DNA of 31,320 nt from JBBPYC01 sp038200275 (GCA_038200275.1 JBBPYC010000088.1:1-31320), one strand, 5' to 3'. Shown: positions 8,203-16,590, counted from the stretch's first letter. The notes: a model not told the origin generated them from the sequence alone. Numbers and translations are program-made.

Positions 8203-9391
8203 ATAGCTCATCCACGCGCCGAGTTGAATAACTGTCCCATGACTGGCAGCCTGGGCAGTGCCAGAAGTGCAGCGAAGCCTCGAATCCGCATGACGCACAT
8301 CGATAGCGTGTCAGCGGACGGGTAGCTCGCTCAAGCGTGCGCTGCAGCTGTGGCCGAAACTGCTCATGCTCGATCTTTTCATCGGCAAGCCAGCGGGCAG
8401 CCGCCACCAAGGATGGCACTCGATCCAGGTGCGCAACATACAGATTGCGCGGCGCATCGGCAGCATCTGATGGTGAGGTTGTCGTCGCCGCGCCAGTGGC
8501 CTGCTTGAGCGCGACGATGGCATCGAGCACGTCGAGTGATGGGGTGCGCGCATAGCTTGTCTGCAGCAGGGCGAGCGCTTCGGTGCGCGTGTCAATCGTC
8601 GAAGCCAGTTGCGCAAATTGTCCTGCTGCCAAGGGCAGCGCGTCGGGCGCCGCGTTGCACAACGTCTTCAGCGTCCTGAACGCGGCCAATGACTCGCCTG
8701 CAGCCGCCTGCCACTGCGCGAGTTCGATGCGCGCACGCGGCGCGTGGGGCGCCGTCATGACCGCGCGCTCAAGCAGCTTGCGGCCGGCTGGCTCGTCGCA
8801 AGCCCGCAGCGAAATGGCCTGTTCGCACAAGTAGTGCGCGATCCGATCCTCGAATTCGCCCTCTTTGCTGTCCGACGCCGTATGCAGCCGGCGCGCGCAG
8901 ACCGCGGCTTGCTCCCAGTCGCGCGAGCGCTCGAAGATCGCAAGCAGCGCGATCAGTGACTGCTTTTCGAGTGGGCCGCCGTCGAGCTTGCGCAGCGCTT
9001 CTTCGGCGCGGTCGAGCACGCCGGCCTTCAGGAAGTCGAGCGCCAGTGCATGCTGCGCGCGCTGGTGGTCATCTGCACTCAGGTCACCGCGCGACAGCAG
9101 GTGCTCGTGCACACGCACCGCGCGTTGAAACTCGCCTCGCCGGCGGAACAGGTTGCCCAACGCGAAATGCAACTCGGAAGTATCCGGGTCGTTTTGCACT
9201 GCTTCAATGAACGCATCGATCGCCTGGTCCTGCTGCTCGTTGAGCAAATAGTTCAACCCTTTGAAATACGCTTTGGGCGCTTGTCGGCTGTCGAAACGCA
9301 ATTGCCGCAGGTCAAAGCGCGATGCGCCCCAGCCGAGCACGAATGCCAGCGGCAACGCCACCAGCAACAGCCAAACCAGATCAAGATCCAT
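8201..9391 (-). CDS. lapB: Lipopolysaccharide assembly protein LapB (YciM)
   Basis: LapB is an inner-membrane-anchored regulator that, with FtsH, sets LpxC levels and so tunes LPS synthesis. The 396-residue length is normal. An N-terminal transmembrane helix (about residues 4-20, VWLLLVALPLAFVLGWGA) is followed by a conserved FDLRQLR segment. Next come TPR helices (about 40-340), including LNYLLNEQQDQAIDAFIEAV and LHFALGNLFRRRGEFQRAV. A C-terminal rubredoxin-like knuckle has Cys365/Cys368 and Cys379/Cys382. The start overlaps the lapA stop by 11 bp, which supports lapA-lapB coupling. The stop lies at the edge of a dispersed 48-bp repeat. Confidence 0.96.
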   Translation of the reverse strand: MDLDLVWLLLVALPLAFVLGWGASRFDLRQLRFDSRQAPKAYFKGLNYLLNEQQDQAIDAFIEAVQNDPDTSELHFALGNLFRRRGEFQRAVRVHEHLLSRGDLSADDHQRAQHALALDFLKAGVLDRAEEALRKLDGGPLEKQSLIALLAIFERSRDWEQAAVCARRLHTASDSKEGEFEDRIAHYLCEQAISLRACDEPAGRKLLERAVMTAPHAPRARIELAQWQAAAGESLAAFRTLKTLCNAAPDALPLAAGQFAQLASTIDTRTEALALLQTSYARTPSLDVLDAIVALKQATGAATTTSPSDAADAPRNLYVAHLDRVPSLVAAARWLADEKIEHEQFRPQLQRTLERATRPLTRYRCASCGFEASLHFWHCPGCQSWDSYSTRRVDEL

Positions 9392-9740
9392 GCGGCCTCA
9401 CAGGTCTGGTGGTCACTGGAGCATCGACAGCGAGGGGTGCCAAGTCCGCCTCGGTCTGCAATTGCTGCGCCGGGCGATCGGCGGTCAGGTTCGGCGCAGC
9501 GCTGGACTCGACGGCCAATGATTGGCGTTTTCGCCACCAGCGCGGCATCAGCCCGACGGAGCCGAGCAGCACGCCGCCAGCAAATACGGCCAGCACCAGC
9601 AGCACCAGAGGACCGCGCCAGTGCGTGCCGAAGAAAAAATTGACGGTGACGTCGTGCTGATTGTTCAGCGCAAATGCGAACAACACGAAGAAGCAAACCG
9701 CTTGCAGCAGCAGCTTGGGTAGCCACGCCAATCGTTGCAT
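9381..9740 (-). CDS. lapA: Lipopolysaccharide assembly protein A domain protein (LapA, DUF1049)
   Basis: This is a 119-residue membrane protein with two predicted helices: about residues 8-25 (PKLLLQAVCFFVLFAFALNN) and about 43-62 (GPLVLLVLAVFAGGVLLGSV). They are joined by the short conserved segment VTVNFFFGTHWRGP. This is the DUF1049 pattern of LapA, which works beside LapB in LPS assembly. The C-terminal half is a basic stretch (RWWRKRQ) and then a low-complexity cytoplasmic tail. The tail's last codons overlap lapB. The tail is longer than I would expect for a minimal LapA, and its role is unknown. Confidence 0.9.
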   Translation of the reverse strand: MQRLAWLPKLLLQAVCFFVLFAFALNNQHDVTVNFFFGTHWRGPLVLLVLAVFAGGVLLGSVGLMPRWWRKRQSLAVESSAAPNLTADRPAQQLQTEADLAPLAVDAPVTTRPVRPHGS

Positions 9741-9793
9741 GCGAAAAAAATCAGGTGGGCGTCTGGCTGAGCGCGCGACCGGCTCGGTTGTGC

Positions 9794-10150
9794 TCAGAGT
9801 GTCCGGTCGGCAAGGGTTGCCGGCAGCGCCCTGGCGGCGGTGCCCGACTGTTGGGCTTCGAGTTCCGCGGTGCGCACGTCCACCGCCTCACGCAGCGCCT
9901 TGCCAGGCTTGAAGTGGGGTACGCGTTTTTCCGGCACCGCTACTTGCTCGCCGCTGCGTGGATTGCGTCCAATGCGCGGCGGACGTCGATTGATCGAGAA
10001 ACTGCCAAAGCCGCGAATCTCGACGCGATGCCCACGCACCAATGCATCTTCCACCGAATCAAGGATCGCCTTGACTGCCGTTTCTGCATCGCGATGCGTC
10101 AACTGGCCAAAGCGTGCGGCGAGTTCCTCGACCAGATCGGAGCGGGTCAT
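9794..10150 (-). CDS. ihfB: Integration host factor subunit beta
   Basis: IhfB pairs with IhfA to form a sequence-specific DNA-bending protein acting in recombination, replication and promoter architecture. The frame can be extended to an ATG at 10198. The family start, MTRSDLVEELAARF, matches the ATG at 10150, giving 118 residues. The HU/IHF core is complete: GFGSF at 47-51 and the beta-arm RNPRSGE with the intercalating Pro64. FKPGKALREAV closes the fold at about residue 90. Beyond this there is a tail of about 22 extra residues. It follows rpsA, as in many proteobacteria, but a 270-bp spacer with a strong inverted repeat separates the two, so its expression may be partly independent. Confidence 0.95.
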   Translation of the reverse strand: MTRSDLVEELAARFGQLTHRDAETAVKAILDSVEDALVRGHRVEIRGFGSFSINRRPPRIGRNPRSGEQVAVPEKRVPHFKPGKALREAVDVRTAELEAQQSGTAARALPATLADRTL

Positions 10151-10257
10151 GTCGATGGGCGTCGTGTTGTTGGTTTGATCGCTGTGCCTTGATTGCATGC
10201 AAGGTCGACGCGCCTGCGATTACTGTTGCTGCAAATGCAAACCGTTTGTGATGAACC

Positions 10258-10300
10258 GAGGCCCGCATACGACCGGCAGCACCGGTCGTATGCGGGCCTC
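10258..10300. repeat. 19-bp perfect inverted repeat between rpsA and ihfB
   Basis: The left arm 10258-10276 (GAGGCCCGCATACGACCGG) is exactly complementary to the right arm 10282-10300, with a five-base loop. On the minus strand, the direction of rpsA and ihfB, it is followed by GGTTCATC and no T-run. On the plus strand a T6 run begins 14 bases after the stem. It is therefore not a textbook terminator for rpsA. It could be an RNA 3'-end stabiliser, an attenuator or a protein site. Confidence 0.8.
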
Positions 10301-10419
10301 AAAGCACCAGTACCTTTTTTCCTCAAGTCGAAAAAATAGGCTTGGTGTCGGCCCGGGGGTGCCGGGCGGCCGCGCAGCTGGCTGCACGCACCGCACCACC
10401 TCCTGGCGGTGTCACTCGA

Positions 10420-12123
10420 CTATTGCTTGTCGTTGTTGTCGGCGCTGTTGTCGAGCTTGGCGCGCAACAATGCGCCCAGGCTGGTCGTACCGGCGTTGTC
10501 GCGCGACTGCGACTGGCCGTGCGACTGCATCGCTTCCTGCTGGTCGACCGAGTCCTTGGCCTTGACCGACAACTGGATGTTGCGTGTCTTGCGATCAATG
10601 TTGATGACCACCGCACTGACTTCGTCGCCAACTTTCAGGACGCTGGTCGCATCGTCGACCCGATCCTGCGAGATTTCGCTGGCACGCAGGTAGCCGACGA
10701 TCTCATTGCCCAGATCGATCTCAGCACCGCGCTGATCCACCGTCTTGACCTTGCCGTTGACGATCTGGCCACGGTCGTTCACGCTGGTGAAGGTCGTGAA
10801 CGGGTCGCCGTCGAGCTGCTTGATGCCCAGCGAGATGCGTTCGCGGTCCACGTCGACTGCCAGCACGATCGCTTCAACGTCCTGGCCCTTCTTGTAGTTG
10901 CGCACCGCGGCTTCGCCGGTTTCGTTCCAGGACAGGTCGGACAGGTGCACCAGACCGTCGATGCCAGTGGCCAGGCCCACGAACACACCAAAGTCGGTGA
11001 TCGACTTGATGGGACCTGAGACGCGGTCGCCGCGGTTTGTGTTCTGTGCGAATTCCTGCCACGGATTGGCCTTGCACTGCTTCATGCCCAGGCTGATGCG
11101 ACGCTTGTCCTCGTCGATGTCGAGCACCATGACTTCGACTTCCTCGCCCAACGTGACGAGCTTGTTCGGCGCGATGTTCTTGTTCGTCCAGTCCATCTCC
11201 GAGACGTGCACCAGGCCTTCGATTCCAGGCTCGAGCTCGACGAATGCGCCGTAGTCGGCGATGTTCGTGACCTTGCCGAACAGGCGCGTGCTCTGCGGGT
11301 AGCGCCGGGAGACGCCCATCCAAGGGTCATCACCGAGCTGCTTCAAGCCAAGCGAGACGCGGTTTTTCTCGGCGTCGAACTTGAGGATCTTGGCTTGGAT
11401 TTCCTGACCCGGCTGCACCACTTCGCTCGGGTGCCGCACGCGGCGCCAGGCCATGTCGGTGATGTGCAGCAGGCCGTCGATGCCGCCCAAGTCCACGAAC
11501 GCGCCGTACTCGGTGATGTTTTTCACCACGCCGTCGACGATCGCGCCTTCCTTCAAGGTCTGCATCAGCTTGGCGCGTTCTTCGCCCATGCTGGCTTCGA
11601 CCACAGCGCGGCGCGACAGCACGACGTTGTTGCGCTTGCGGTCGAGCTTGATGACCTTGAACTCCAGCGTGCGGTTCTCGTACGGGGTCAGGTCTTTCAC
11701 CGGACGCGTGTCGATCAGCGAGCCCGGCAGGAACGCGCGGATGCCATTGACCAGCACGGTCAGGCCGCCCTTGACCTTGCCGCTGGTGGTGCCGGTCACG
11801 AAGTCGCCCGATTCGAGCGCTTTCTCAAGGCTCATCCAGGACGCCAGGCGCTTCGCCTTGTCGCGCGACAGGATGGTGTCGCCATAACCGTTTTCGATCG
11901 CGTCGATCGCAACCGATACAAAGTCGCCTACCTGCACCTCGACTTCGCCTTTGTCGCTCTTGAACTCTTCAAGCGGCACATACGCTTCGGACTTGAGCCC
12001 GGCGTTGACCACGACGAAATTGTGTTCGATGCGAATGACTTCGGCGGTAATCACTTCACCCGCGCGCATTTCTGAGCGCGTCAGCGATTCTTCAAACAGG
12101 TCGGCAAAAGATTCTTCAGACAT
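10420..12123 (-). CDS. rpsA: 30S ribosomal protein S1
   Basis: S1 binds the small subunit and unfolds mRNA leaders to start translation, especially on messages with weak ribosome sites. The 567 residues contain the six S1 (OB-fold) repeats of proteobacterial S1. The diagnostic strands FVVVNAGLKSEAYVPLEEF, GAFVDLGGIDGLLHITDMAW, GAFVELEPGIEGLVHVSEMD and GVFVGLATGIDGLVHLSDLSW are readable. A hydrophilic Gln/Ser/Asn/Asp-rich tail ends the protein. A ribosome site AGGA lies about 11 nt before the ATG. The leader carries two hairpins, fitting the known autogenous control of rpsA in other bacteria. It follows aroA-cmk with a 275-bp gap that probably holds its own promoter. Confidence 0.98.
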   Translation of the reverse strand: MSEESFADLFEESLTRSEMRAGEVITAEVIRIEHNFVVVNAGLKSEAYVPLEEFKSDKGEVEVQVGDFVSVAIDAIENGYGDTILSRDKAKRLASWMSLEKALESGDFVTGTTSGKVKGGLTVLVNGIRAFLPGSLIDTRPVKDLTPYENRTLEFKVIKLDRKRNNVVLSRRAVVEASMGEERAKLMQTLKEGAIVDGVVKNITEYGAFVDLGGIDGLLHITDMAWRRVRHPSEVVQPGQEIQAKILKFDAEKNRVSLGLKQLGDDPWMGVSRRYPQSTRLFGKVTNIADYGAFVELEPGIEGLVHVSEMDWTNKNIAPNKLVTLGEEVEVMVLDIDEDKRRISLGMKQCKANPWQEFAQNTNRGDRVSGPIKSITDFGVFVGLATGIDGLVHLSDLSWNETGEAAVRNYKKGQDVEAIVLAVDVDRERISLGIKQLDGDPFTTFTSVNDRGQIVNGKVKTVDQRGAEIDLGNEIVGYLRASEISQDRVDDATSVLKVGDEVSAVVINIDRKTRNIQLSVKAKDSVDQQEAMQSHGQSQSRDNAGTTSLGALLRAKLDNSADNNDKQ

Positions 12124-12134
12124 TAATGGATTTT

Positions 12135-12181
12135 CCTGCGCCGCAGGCCTGATAGGCGTCCGACCGTGCGTTCACGGTCGG
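12135..12181 (-). promoter_or_regulatory. rpsA mRNA leader hairpins
   Basis: Two stems lie just before the rpsA start at 12123. The first is at 12160-12181, with 9 perfect base pairs (CCGACCGTG/CACGGTCGG) around a four-base loop. The second is at 12135-12147, with 5 base pairs (CCTGC/GCAGG) around three bases. The ribosome site (AGGA) directly follows the second stem on the transcript. No T-run follows either stem. The arrangement suits a translational operator for S1 autoregulation, which is an inference. Confidence 0.5.
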
Positions 12182-12398
12182 GGGAGTCCCACCGGGGCGG
12201 GCGTTGGGTTGCGGCGGCGTCATCTGCTTGATGCGTCACCTGGAGCTTCATGAAAACGTCAAATCAACGTGGGCACCGTCACAGAGCACGGCGCACAAAC
12301 ACGAAGACGCGACACGGAGAGAACCAACAACATGCCGTGCAGCCAAGCAGCGTGGACTGGTGGCCGCACCAACGCGGGACCCTCGGTTCAATGCTGCG

Positions 12399-14414
12399 TC
12401 AGTGCGCAAACGGCTGCCTGCTCTGCCACCAGGCCAACACCTGCTCGACCGATTGCTCGATCGAAAGCGTGGAGTTGTCCAGCAACAGCGCGTCCTGCGC
12501 CGGCTTCAAAGGCGCGCTGCGCCGGGACGAGTCCCGTGCGTCGCGCGCTTTCAAATCGGCGGTAAGGTCTGCAATTGTAGAAGAAAAACCTTTTGAAATC
12601 AACTGCTTGTGGCGGCGCTCGGCCCGTTTTTCGGGGTTTGCCGTCAGATAGATCTTGAGTCGGGCGTCGGGAAAGATCACGGTCCCCATGTCGCGTCCAT
12701 CGGCGACCAGACCGGGCAGCCGCTGAAAGCTGTGCTGTAGTGCGACCAGCGCGGTGCGCACTGGCAACAGCGCCGACACTTGGGAAGCAAGCCGGCCCGT
12801 GGCTTCACTGCGGACTGTGTCGCTTACATCGTCACCGCCCAGCAAGATGCGACTGCCTTCGAACCGCATCGGCAGACAGCCTGCCAGCGCGGCGATTGCC
12901 TCGGCATTCGCAGGCTCGATCGCGATACCGGCGCGCACCGCCGCCAGGGCAGCCACTCGGTAGATCGCGCCGGAGTCGAGAAAGTGATAGCCGAGTCGGG
13001 CGGCCACCGCAGCCGCCACCGTGCCTTTGCCAGAGGCGCTCGGCCCGTCGATGCAGATCACTGGAATGTTCGCAGGCACCGCCTGGGCAGTCGCAAACAG
13101 CGTCTCGAAATAGTCCGGGAACGTTTTGGCAACGCACTTCGGGTCCAGGATGCGGGTGGGCAACCCGGCCGGGTTGAACGCGGCCAGCGAAAAGCACATG
13201 GCCACCCGGTGGTCGTCGAAGGTCTCGATGCAGGCTGCGCGCCAGTCGGATGTGCGGGTTGGCGGCACCACGCGCAAAAAGTCGGCGCCTTCCTCAACTG
13301 TGGCCCCGAGCTGACGCAAACCGGCAGCGAGCGCATGAATTCGGTCGGTTTCCTTCACGCGCCAGCTTGCAATATTGCGCAGCACACTGGGGCCATCGGC
13401 GTAGAGCGCCAGCGTCGCCAGTGTCATCGCTGCGTCTGGGATGTGGTTGCAGTCCAGGTCGATTGCACGCAGTGGCCAAGCGCCGCGCGAAATGTGCAGC
13501 GCGCCGTCGTGCTCGGCCACTTGCGCGCCCATGGCGCGTACCGCGTCTACAAACTGCACATCGCCCTGCAGCGACGTGCTGTCCAAGCCTTGAATTTCGA
13601 TGCCTTTCATCGGTGGCTCGCTTGCTGCCAGTGCACCTATAGCTATGAAATAACTAGCAGACGACGCATCCGGCTCCACCTGGAAATCGCCAGGCGATTG
13701 CAACACGCTGCCGGCGGGAATCGTGAACCGCTGCCATCCATCACATGTCACCTCGACGCCGAACCGACGCAGCAACGACAGCGTGATCCCGACATAAGGC
13801 TTGGAGATCAGTTCGCCGATCACATCGATACGGATTGGCTGCTGCGCGACCAGTGGCAGCGCGAGCAGCAGCGCGGTCAAAAACTGGCTCGACACGTCGC
13901 CGCGCACCTGGATCGGCGTATCGAGCCGCAGTTGCGGCGTGCCGATCTCCAGCGGGGGGAACCCGTCTTCAGCCAAGTAATCGATTCGGCAGCCGAGTGC
14001 GCGTAGGGCGTCGACCAAGTCACCGATCGGCCGCTCGTGCATGCGCGGCACCCCGCTCAGCCGGTAGTCGCCGCCGAGCAGCGCGAGCGTGGCCGCGAGC
14101 GGTCGCATCGCGGTGCCGGCGTTGCCCAGAAACAAGGCGGCCTGCGTGTTGGCAAAGCGCCCGCCGCAGCCGTGGATCACAAGCTCACCATCCGATTGAC
14201 CAGATTCATCATCGATGCGGCAGCCCAGCGTGCGCAACGCATCCCGCATCACGCGCGTGTCGTCCGAGCGCAGTAGTCCCGTGAGTTGGGTGGTGCCTTC
14301 AGCAAGCGCGGCCAGCAGCAGCACGCGGTTGGAGATGCTCTTCGAGCCGGGCAACGCAACCCGGCCGCCGGCGGTCGCCAACGCGGGCAGGTCGAGGAAG
14401 TCGGTTTCAAACAT
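12399..14414 (-). CDS. aroA-cmk: Fused 3-phosphoshikimate 1-carboxyvinyltransferase (AroA) and cytidylate kinase (Cmk)
   Basis: One 671-residue frame joins two enzymes normally encoded by neighbouring genes. Residues 1 to about 440 are EPSP synthase, step six of the shikimate pathway. It shows LPGSKSISNR, the phosphoenolpyruvate loop LFLGNAGTAMRPLAA, DASSASYF, DCNHIPDAAMT with the catalytic Asp, and KETDRIHA. The GNAGTAMRPL form is that of class I, glyphosate-sensitive enzymes. After a short linker (AQAVPANIP), residues 452-671 are a complete cytidylate kinase: P-loop DGPSASGKGT, LDSGAIYR, and ADGRDMGTVIFPDA. It phosphorylates CMP/dCMP. No stop or second ribosome site separates the domains. 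The gene is 38 bp after tyrA and upstream of rpsA, the usual aroA-cmk-rpsA order. An AT-rich patch with two rare ATA codons lies near 13637-13660. Confidence 0.96.
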   Translation of the reverse strand: MFETDFLDLPALATAGGRVALPGSKSISNRVLLLAALAEGTTQLTGLLRSDDTRVMRDALRTLGCRIDDESGQSDGELVIHGCGGRFANTQAALFLGNAGTAMRPLAATLALLGGDYRLSGVPRMHERPIGDLVDALRALGCRIDYLAEDGFPPLEIGTPQLRLDTPIQVRGDVSSQFLTALLLALPLVAQQPIRIDVIGELISKPYVGITLSLLRRFGVEVTCDGWQRFTIPAGSVLQSPGDFQVEPDASSASYFIAIGALAASEPPMKGIEIQGLDSTSLQGDVQFVDAVRAMGAQVAEHDGALHISRGAWPLRAIDLDCNHIPDAAMTLATLALYADGPSVLRNIASWRVKETDRIHALAAGLRQLGATVEEGADFLRVVPPTRTSDWRAACIETFDDHRVAMCFSLAAFNPAGLPTRILDPKCVAKTFPDYFETLFATAQAVPANIPVICIDGPSASGKGTVAAAVAARLGYHFLDSGAIYRVAALAAVRAGIAIEPANAEAIAALAGCLPMRFEGSRILLGGDDVSDTVRSEATGRLASQVSALLPVRTALVALQHSFQRLPGLVADGRDMGTVIFPDARLKIYLTANPEKRAERRHKQLISKGFSSTIADLTADLKARDARDSSRRSAPLKPAQDALLLDNSTLSIEQSVEQVLAWWQSRQPFAH

Positions 14415-14452
14415 CGCGTGAACAGGCAGGGCGTCGGCTGGACTCTGCAGCT

Positions 14453-15340
14453 TCAGTGGCTGCGTTGACGCGCGCGTGCGGTGAGCGCTGTCAGGCCGGC
14501 GCGTGCGTCGCTGGCCAGTTCAATCTGGTGGGCAAGCGCATCGCCATTGCCTTCGGCGATCAACTTCTCCAGCGCAACAAGCTGCTGTTGAAACCGTTGC
14601 GACTGCGCGAGCAATTCCTCACGGTTGGACAGCAGGATGTCGCGCCAGACGTGCGGATCGCTGGCAGCGATCCGGCTGAAATCGCGAAAACCGGGACCCG
14701 CCAGCGACAGGTAGTCTTCGCCGTCGCGCTGCTGCGCGATGCCGTTCATGAGTGCGAACGCAATCAGGTGGGGCAGGTGGCTCACGGCCGCAAACGCCGC
14801 ATCATGCGCCTGGGGCGACATGCGTACGACCTGCGCGCCGATGGCTGTCCACAACTGAGTCGCTCGTGCAACGTGGCTGTCCAAGGTGCGCTCGATCGGC
14901 GTCAGGATCACTTTGCGGTTGGTAAAAAGTTCGGCGTCTGCATGCTCAATGCCGGAAACTTCGCGTCCCGCGATCGGATGCGCCGGCACGAATGCGACCA
15001 AGTTGTCGCGCAGCGTGCGGCGCGCTGCATCGACCACCTCGCGCTTGGTCGAGCCGACGTCCATCACGAGCGTCTGCGGCGTAATCAGCTGACGGATCGC
15101 CTTGAACGTGGCTTCTGTTGCCGCCACCGGCACCGCGATCAGCACGATGTCGCTGCCGGAAACCGCGAGCAGCGCCGACGGGGCTTCCACATCGATCACA
15201 CCGAGCTGCAGCGCGCGTTGGGTGGTGGTGGGCGATTTGCTGTAGCCCACCACGCGGCGGACCAAACCGACACGCTTCATCGCGCTCGCGAATGAGCCGC
15301 CGATCAAGCCGCACCCAATCAGACCCAGTTGCTCGAACAT
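14453..15340 (-). CDS. tyrA: Prephenate dehydrogenase
   Basis: TyrA oxidatively decarboxylates prephenate to 4-hydroxyphenylpyruvate for tyrosine synthesis; Burkholderiales members may also accept arogenate. The Rossmann dinucleotide motif GCGLIG is at residues 9-14 of the chosen start. The catalytic region FVPAHPIAGREVSGIEHA and the later block HLPHLIAFALMNGI match the family. A GTG at 15373 would add 11 residues. I chose the ATG at 15340 (295 residues) because GGAG stands 7 nt before it and the dinucleotide fold then starts at once. No fused chorismate mutase or ACT domain is present. It lies between pheA and aroA-cmk in the aromatic amino acid run. Confidence 0.95.
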   Translation of the reverse strand: MFEQLGLIGCGLIGGSFASAMKRVGLVRRVVGYSKSPTTTQRALQLGVIDVEAPSALLAVSGSDIVLIAVPVAATEATFKAIRQLITPQTLVMDVGSTKREVVDAARRTLRDNLVAFVPAHPIAGREVSGIEHADAELFTNRKVILTPIERTLDSHVARATQLWTAIGAQVVRMSPQAHDAAFAAVSHLPHLIAFALMNGIAQQRDGEDYLSLAGPGFRDFSRIAASDPHVWRDILLSNREELLAQSQRFQQQLVALEKLIAEGNGDALAHQIELASDARAGLTALTARARQRSH

Positions 15341-15400
15341 ATCATTGCTCCGCGCAGCCGCATCGTCTCCCACCGATCAGCCTGATACCGATCTTGGCAC

Positions 15401-15448
15401 GGGGGCAGCCGAAAGCCGACCGAGGAAGGCGAAAGCTGGGGGTGAGCT
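15401..15448 (-). repeat. 48-bp dispersed repeat, copy B, directly after the pheA stop
   Basis: This copy is identical to 8155-8202 at 34 of 48 positions without gaps. It fills most of the gap between the pheA stop (15449) and tyrA. On the transcript strand it reads as CCCCC-bounded blocks around GGTCGGCTTTCGG. It is not followed by a T-run, so it is not an obvious intrinsic terminator. Confidence 0.6.
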
Positions 15449-16531
15449 TCACCTAATCACCGGATAGCTGCCGATCACCTTGTAGAACGCGCACAGCGAT
15501 TCAAGCTCGGTCAGCGCGCGTTTCATGTGCGGCTGCGATGGGTGGCCGTCCAGATCGATGTAGAAGAAGTAGTCCCATTGACCGTTGCGGGCGGGCCGCG
15601 ACTCGAAGCGAGTCATTGAGACGCTGTGTGTTTTCAACGGCACCAGCAGGTCGTGCACGGCACCGGGCCGGTTCGGCACCGACACCACAAGGCTGGTGCA
15701 GTCATGCCCGGTCGCGTCCGGCATGCCCATCGTCTCAGGCAGGCAGATCACGGCGAATCGGGTGCGGTTCGACGGGTCGTCCTGTACCGCATGGGAGACG
15801 ATGTGCAGGCCCCACTGGGTCGCCGCACGCGCACTGGCCAGACACACAAATTGCGGGTCGGCCGCTGCAAGGCGGGCGCCTTCCGCGTTGCTGGAAACCG
15901 CGCGCCGCTCCACATTCGGCAGGTGGCGCGAGAGCCAATCCTGACACTGCGCAAGCGCTTGCGGATGCGCAAGCACGGCCTGGATATCGCCGAGCGAATC
16001 GTTTTGCCGTAGCAGATGGTGTTGTACTTTCAGACTGACTTCGGCGATCACATGCACTGGCGCGTGTAAAAACAGGTCGAGCGAACGCGTGACCACGCCT
16101 TCGGTCGAGTTTTCTACGCCAACCACGCCGAACTGCGCCGCGCCAGAAGCCGTTGCGTGGAACACTTCGTCGAAGTTCGCGCAGTACACGCAGTTGACCG
16201 CACTGCCAAAGTATTCGAGCGCGGCTTGCTCGGTGAAGGTGCCGGCCGGTCCGAGCACGGCCACTCGCTGCGGTAACTCGAGTGCAAGGCAAGCAGACGT
16301 GATCTCACGCCAGATGAAGGCGATGTGCTCATTGCGCAGCGGCCCGGCGTTGGCCGCTTGCACCTTCTCGATCAGCAAGGCGACGCGGTCCGGGCGAAAA
16401 AACGGCGAGCCTTCGCGCCGCTTGATCGCACCGACTTGTTCGGCCAGCAAAGCGCGCTCGTTCAGCAAGGTGAGAACCTGCTGATCGAGTGCATCGATGG
16501 CGTGCCGCAGTTCTGCCAGGGAATCACTCAT
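15449..16531 (-). CDS. pheA: Bifunctional chorismate mutase/prephenate dehydratase (P-protein)
   Basis: PheA converts chorismate to prephenate and then to phenylpyruvate for phenylalanine synthesis. Residues 1 to about 90 are an AroQ-type chorismate mutase (LAELRHAIDALDQQVLTLLN, LLAEQVGAIKRREGSPFFRP). About 95-275 is the dehydratase: VAVLGPAGTFTEQAALEYFG, FGVVGVENSTEGVV, and the catalytic Thr in SNRTRFAVI. About 285-360 is an ACT domain with PGAVHDLLVPLKTHSVSMTR and ESRP, the phenylalanine-sensing motif behind feedback inhibition. The 360-residue length is typical. It precedes tyrA, as in other Burkholderiales, but the hisC-type aminotransferase often found between them is missing, and so is serC upstream. 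Confidence 0.97.
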   Translation of the reverse strand: MSDSLAELRHAIDALDQQVLTLLNERALLAEQVGAIKRREGSPFFRPDRVALLIEKVQAANAGPLRNEHIAFIWREITSACLALELPQRVAVLGPAGTFTEQAALEYFGSAVNCVYCANFDEVFHATASGAAQFGVVGVENSTEGVVTRSLDLFLHAPVHVIAEVSLKVQHHLLRQNDSLGDIQAVLAHPQALAQCQDWLSRHLPNVERRAVSSNAEGARLAAADPQFVCLASARAATQWGLHIVSHAVQDDPSNRTRFAVICLPETMGMPDATGHDCTSLVVSVPNRPGAVHDLLVPLKTHSVSMTRFESRPARNGQWDYFFYIDLDGHPSQPHMKRALTELESLCAFYKVIGSYPVIR

Positions 16532-16590
16532 GCGCGGGCTCGGGGCTAGGCGCTTTGCCGTAAGGGTGTCGAATCGGTCTGCCTACCCGC

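Noticed and set aside
10301..10345. Intrinsic terminator for rpsA from the T/A-rich stretch and nearby GC stem
   Set aside because: The small stem GCCCGG/CCGGGC is about 15 bases from the T-run on the transcript strand, too far for a normal terminator.
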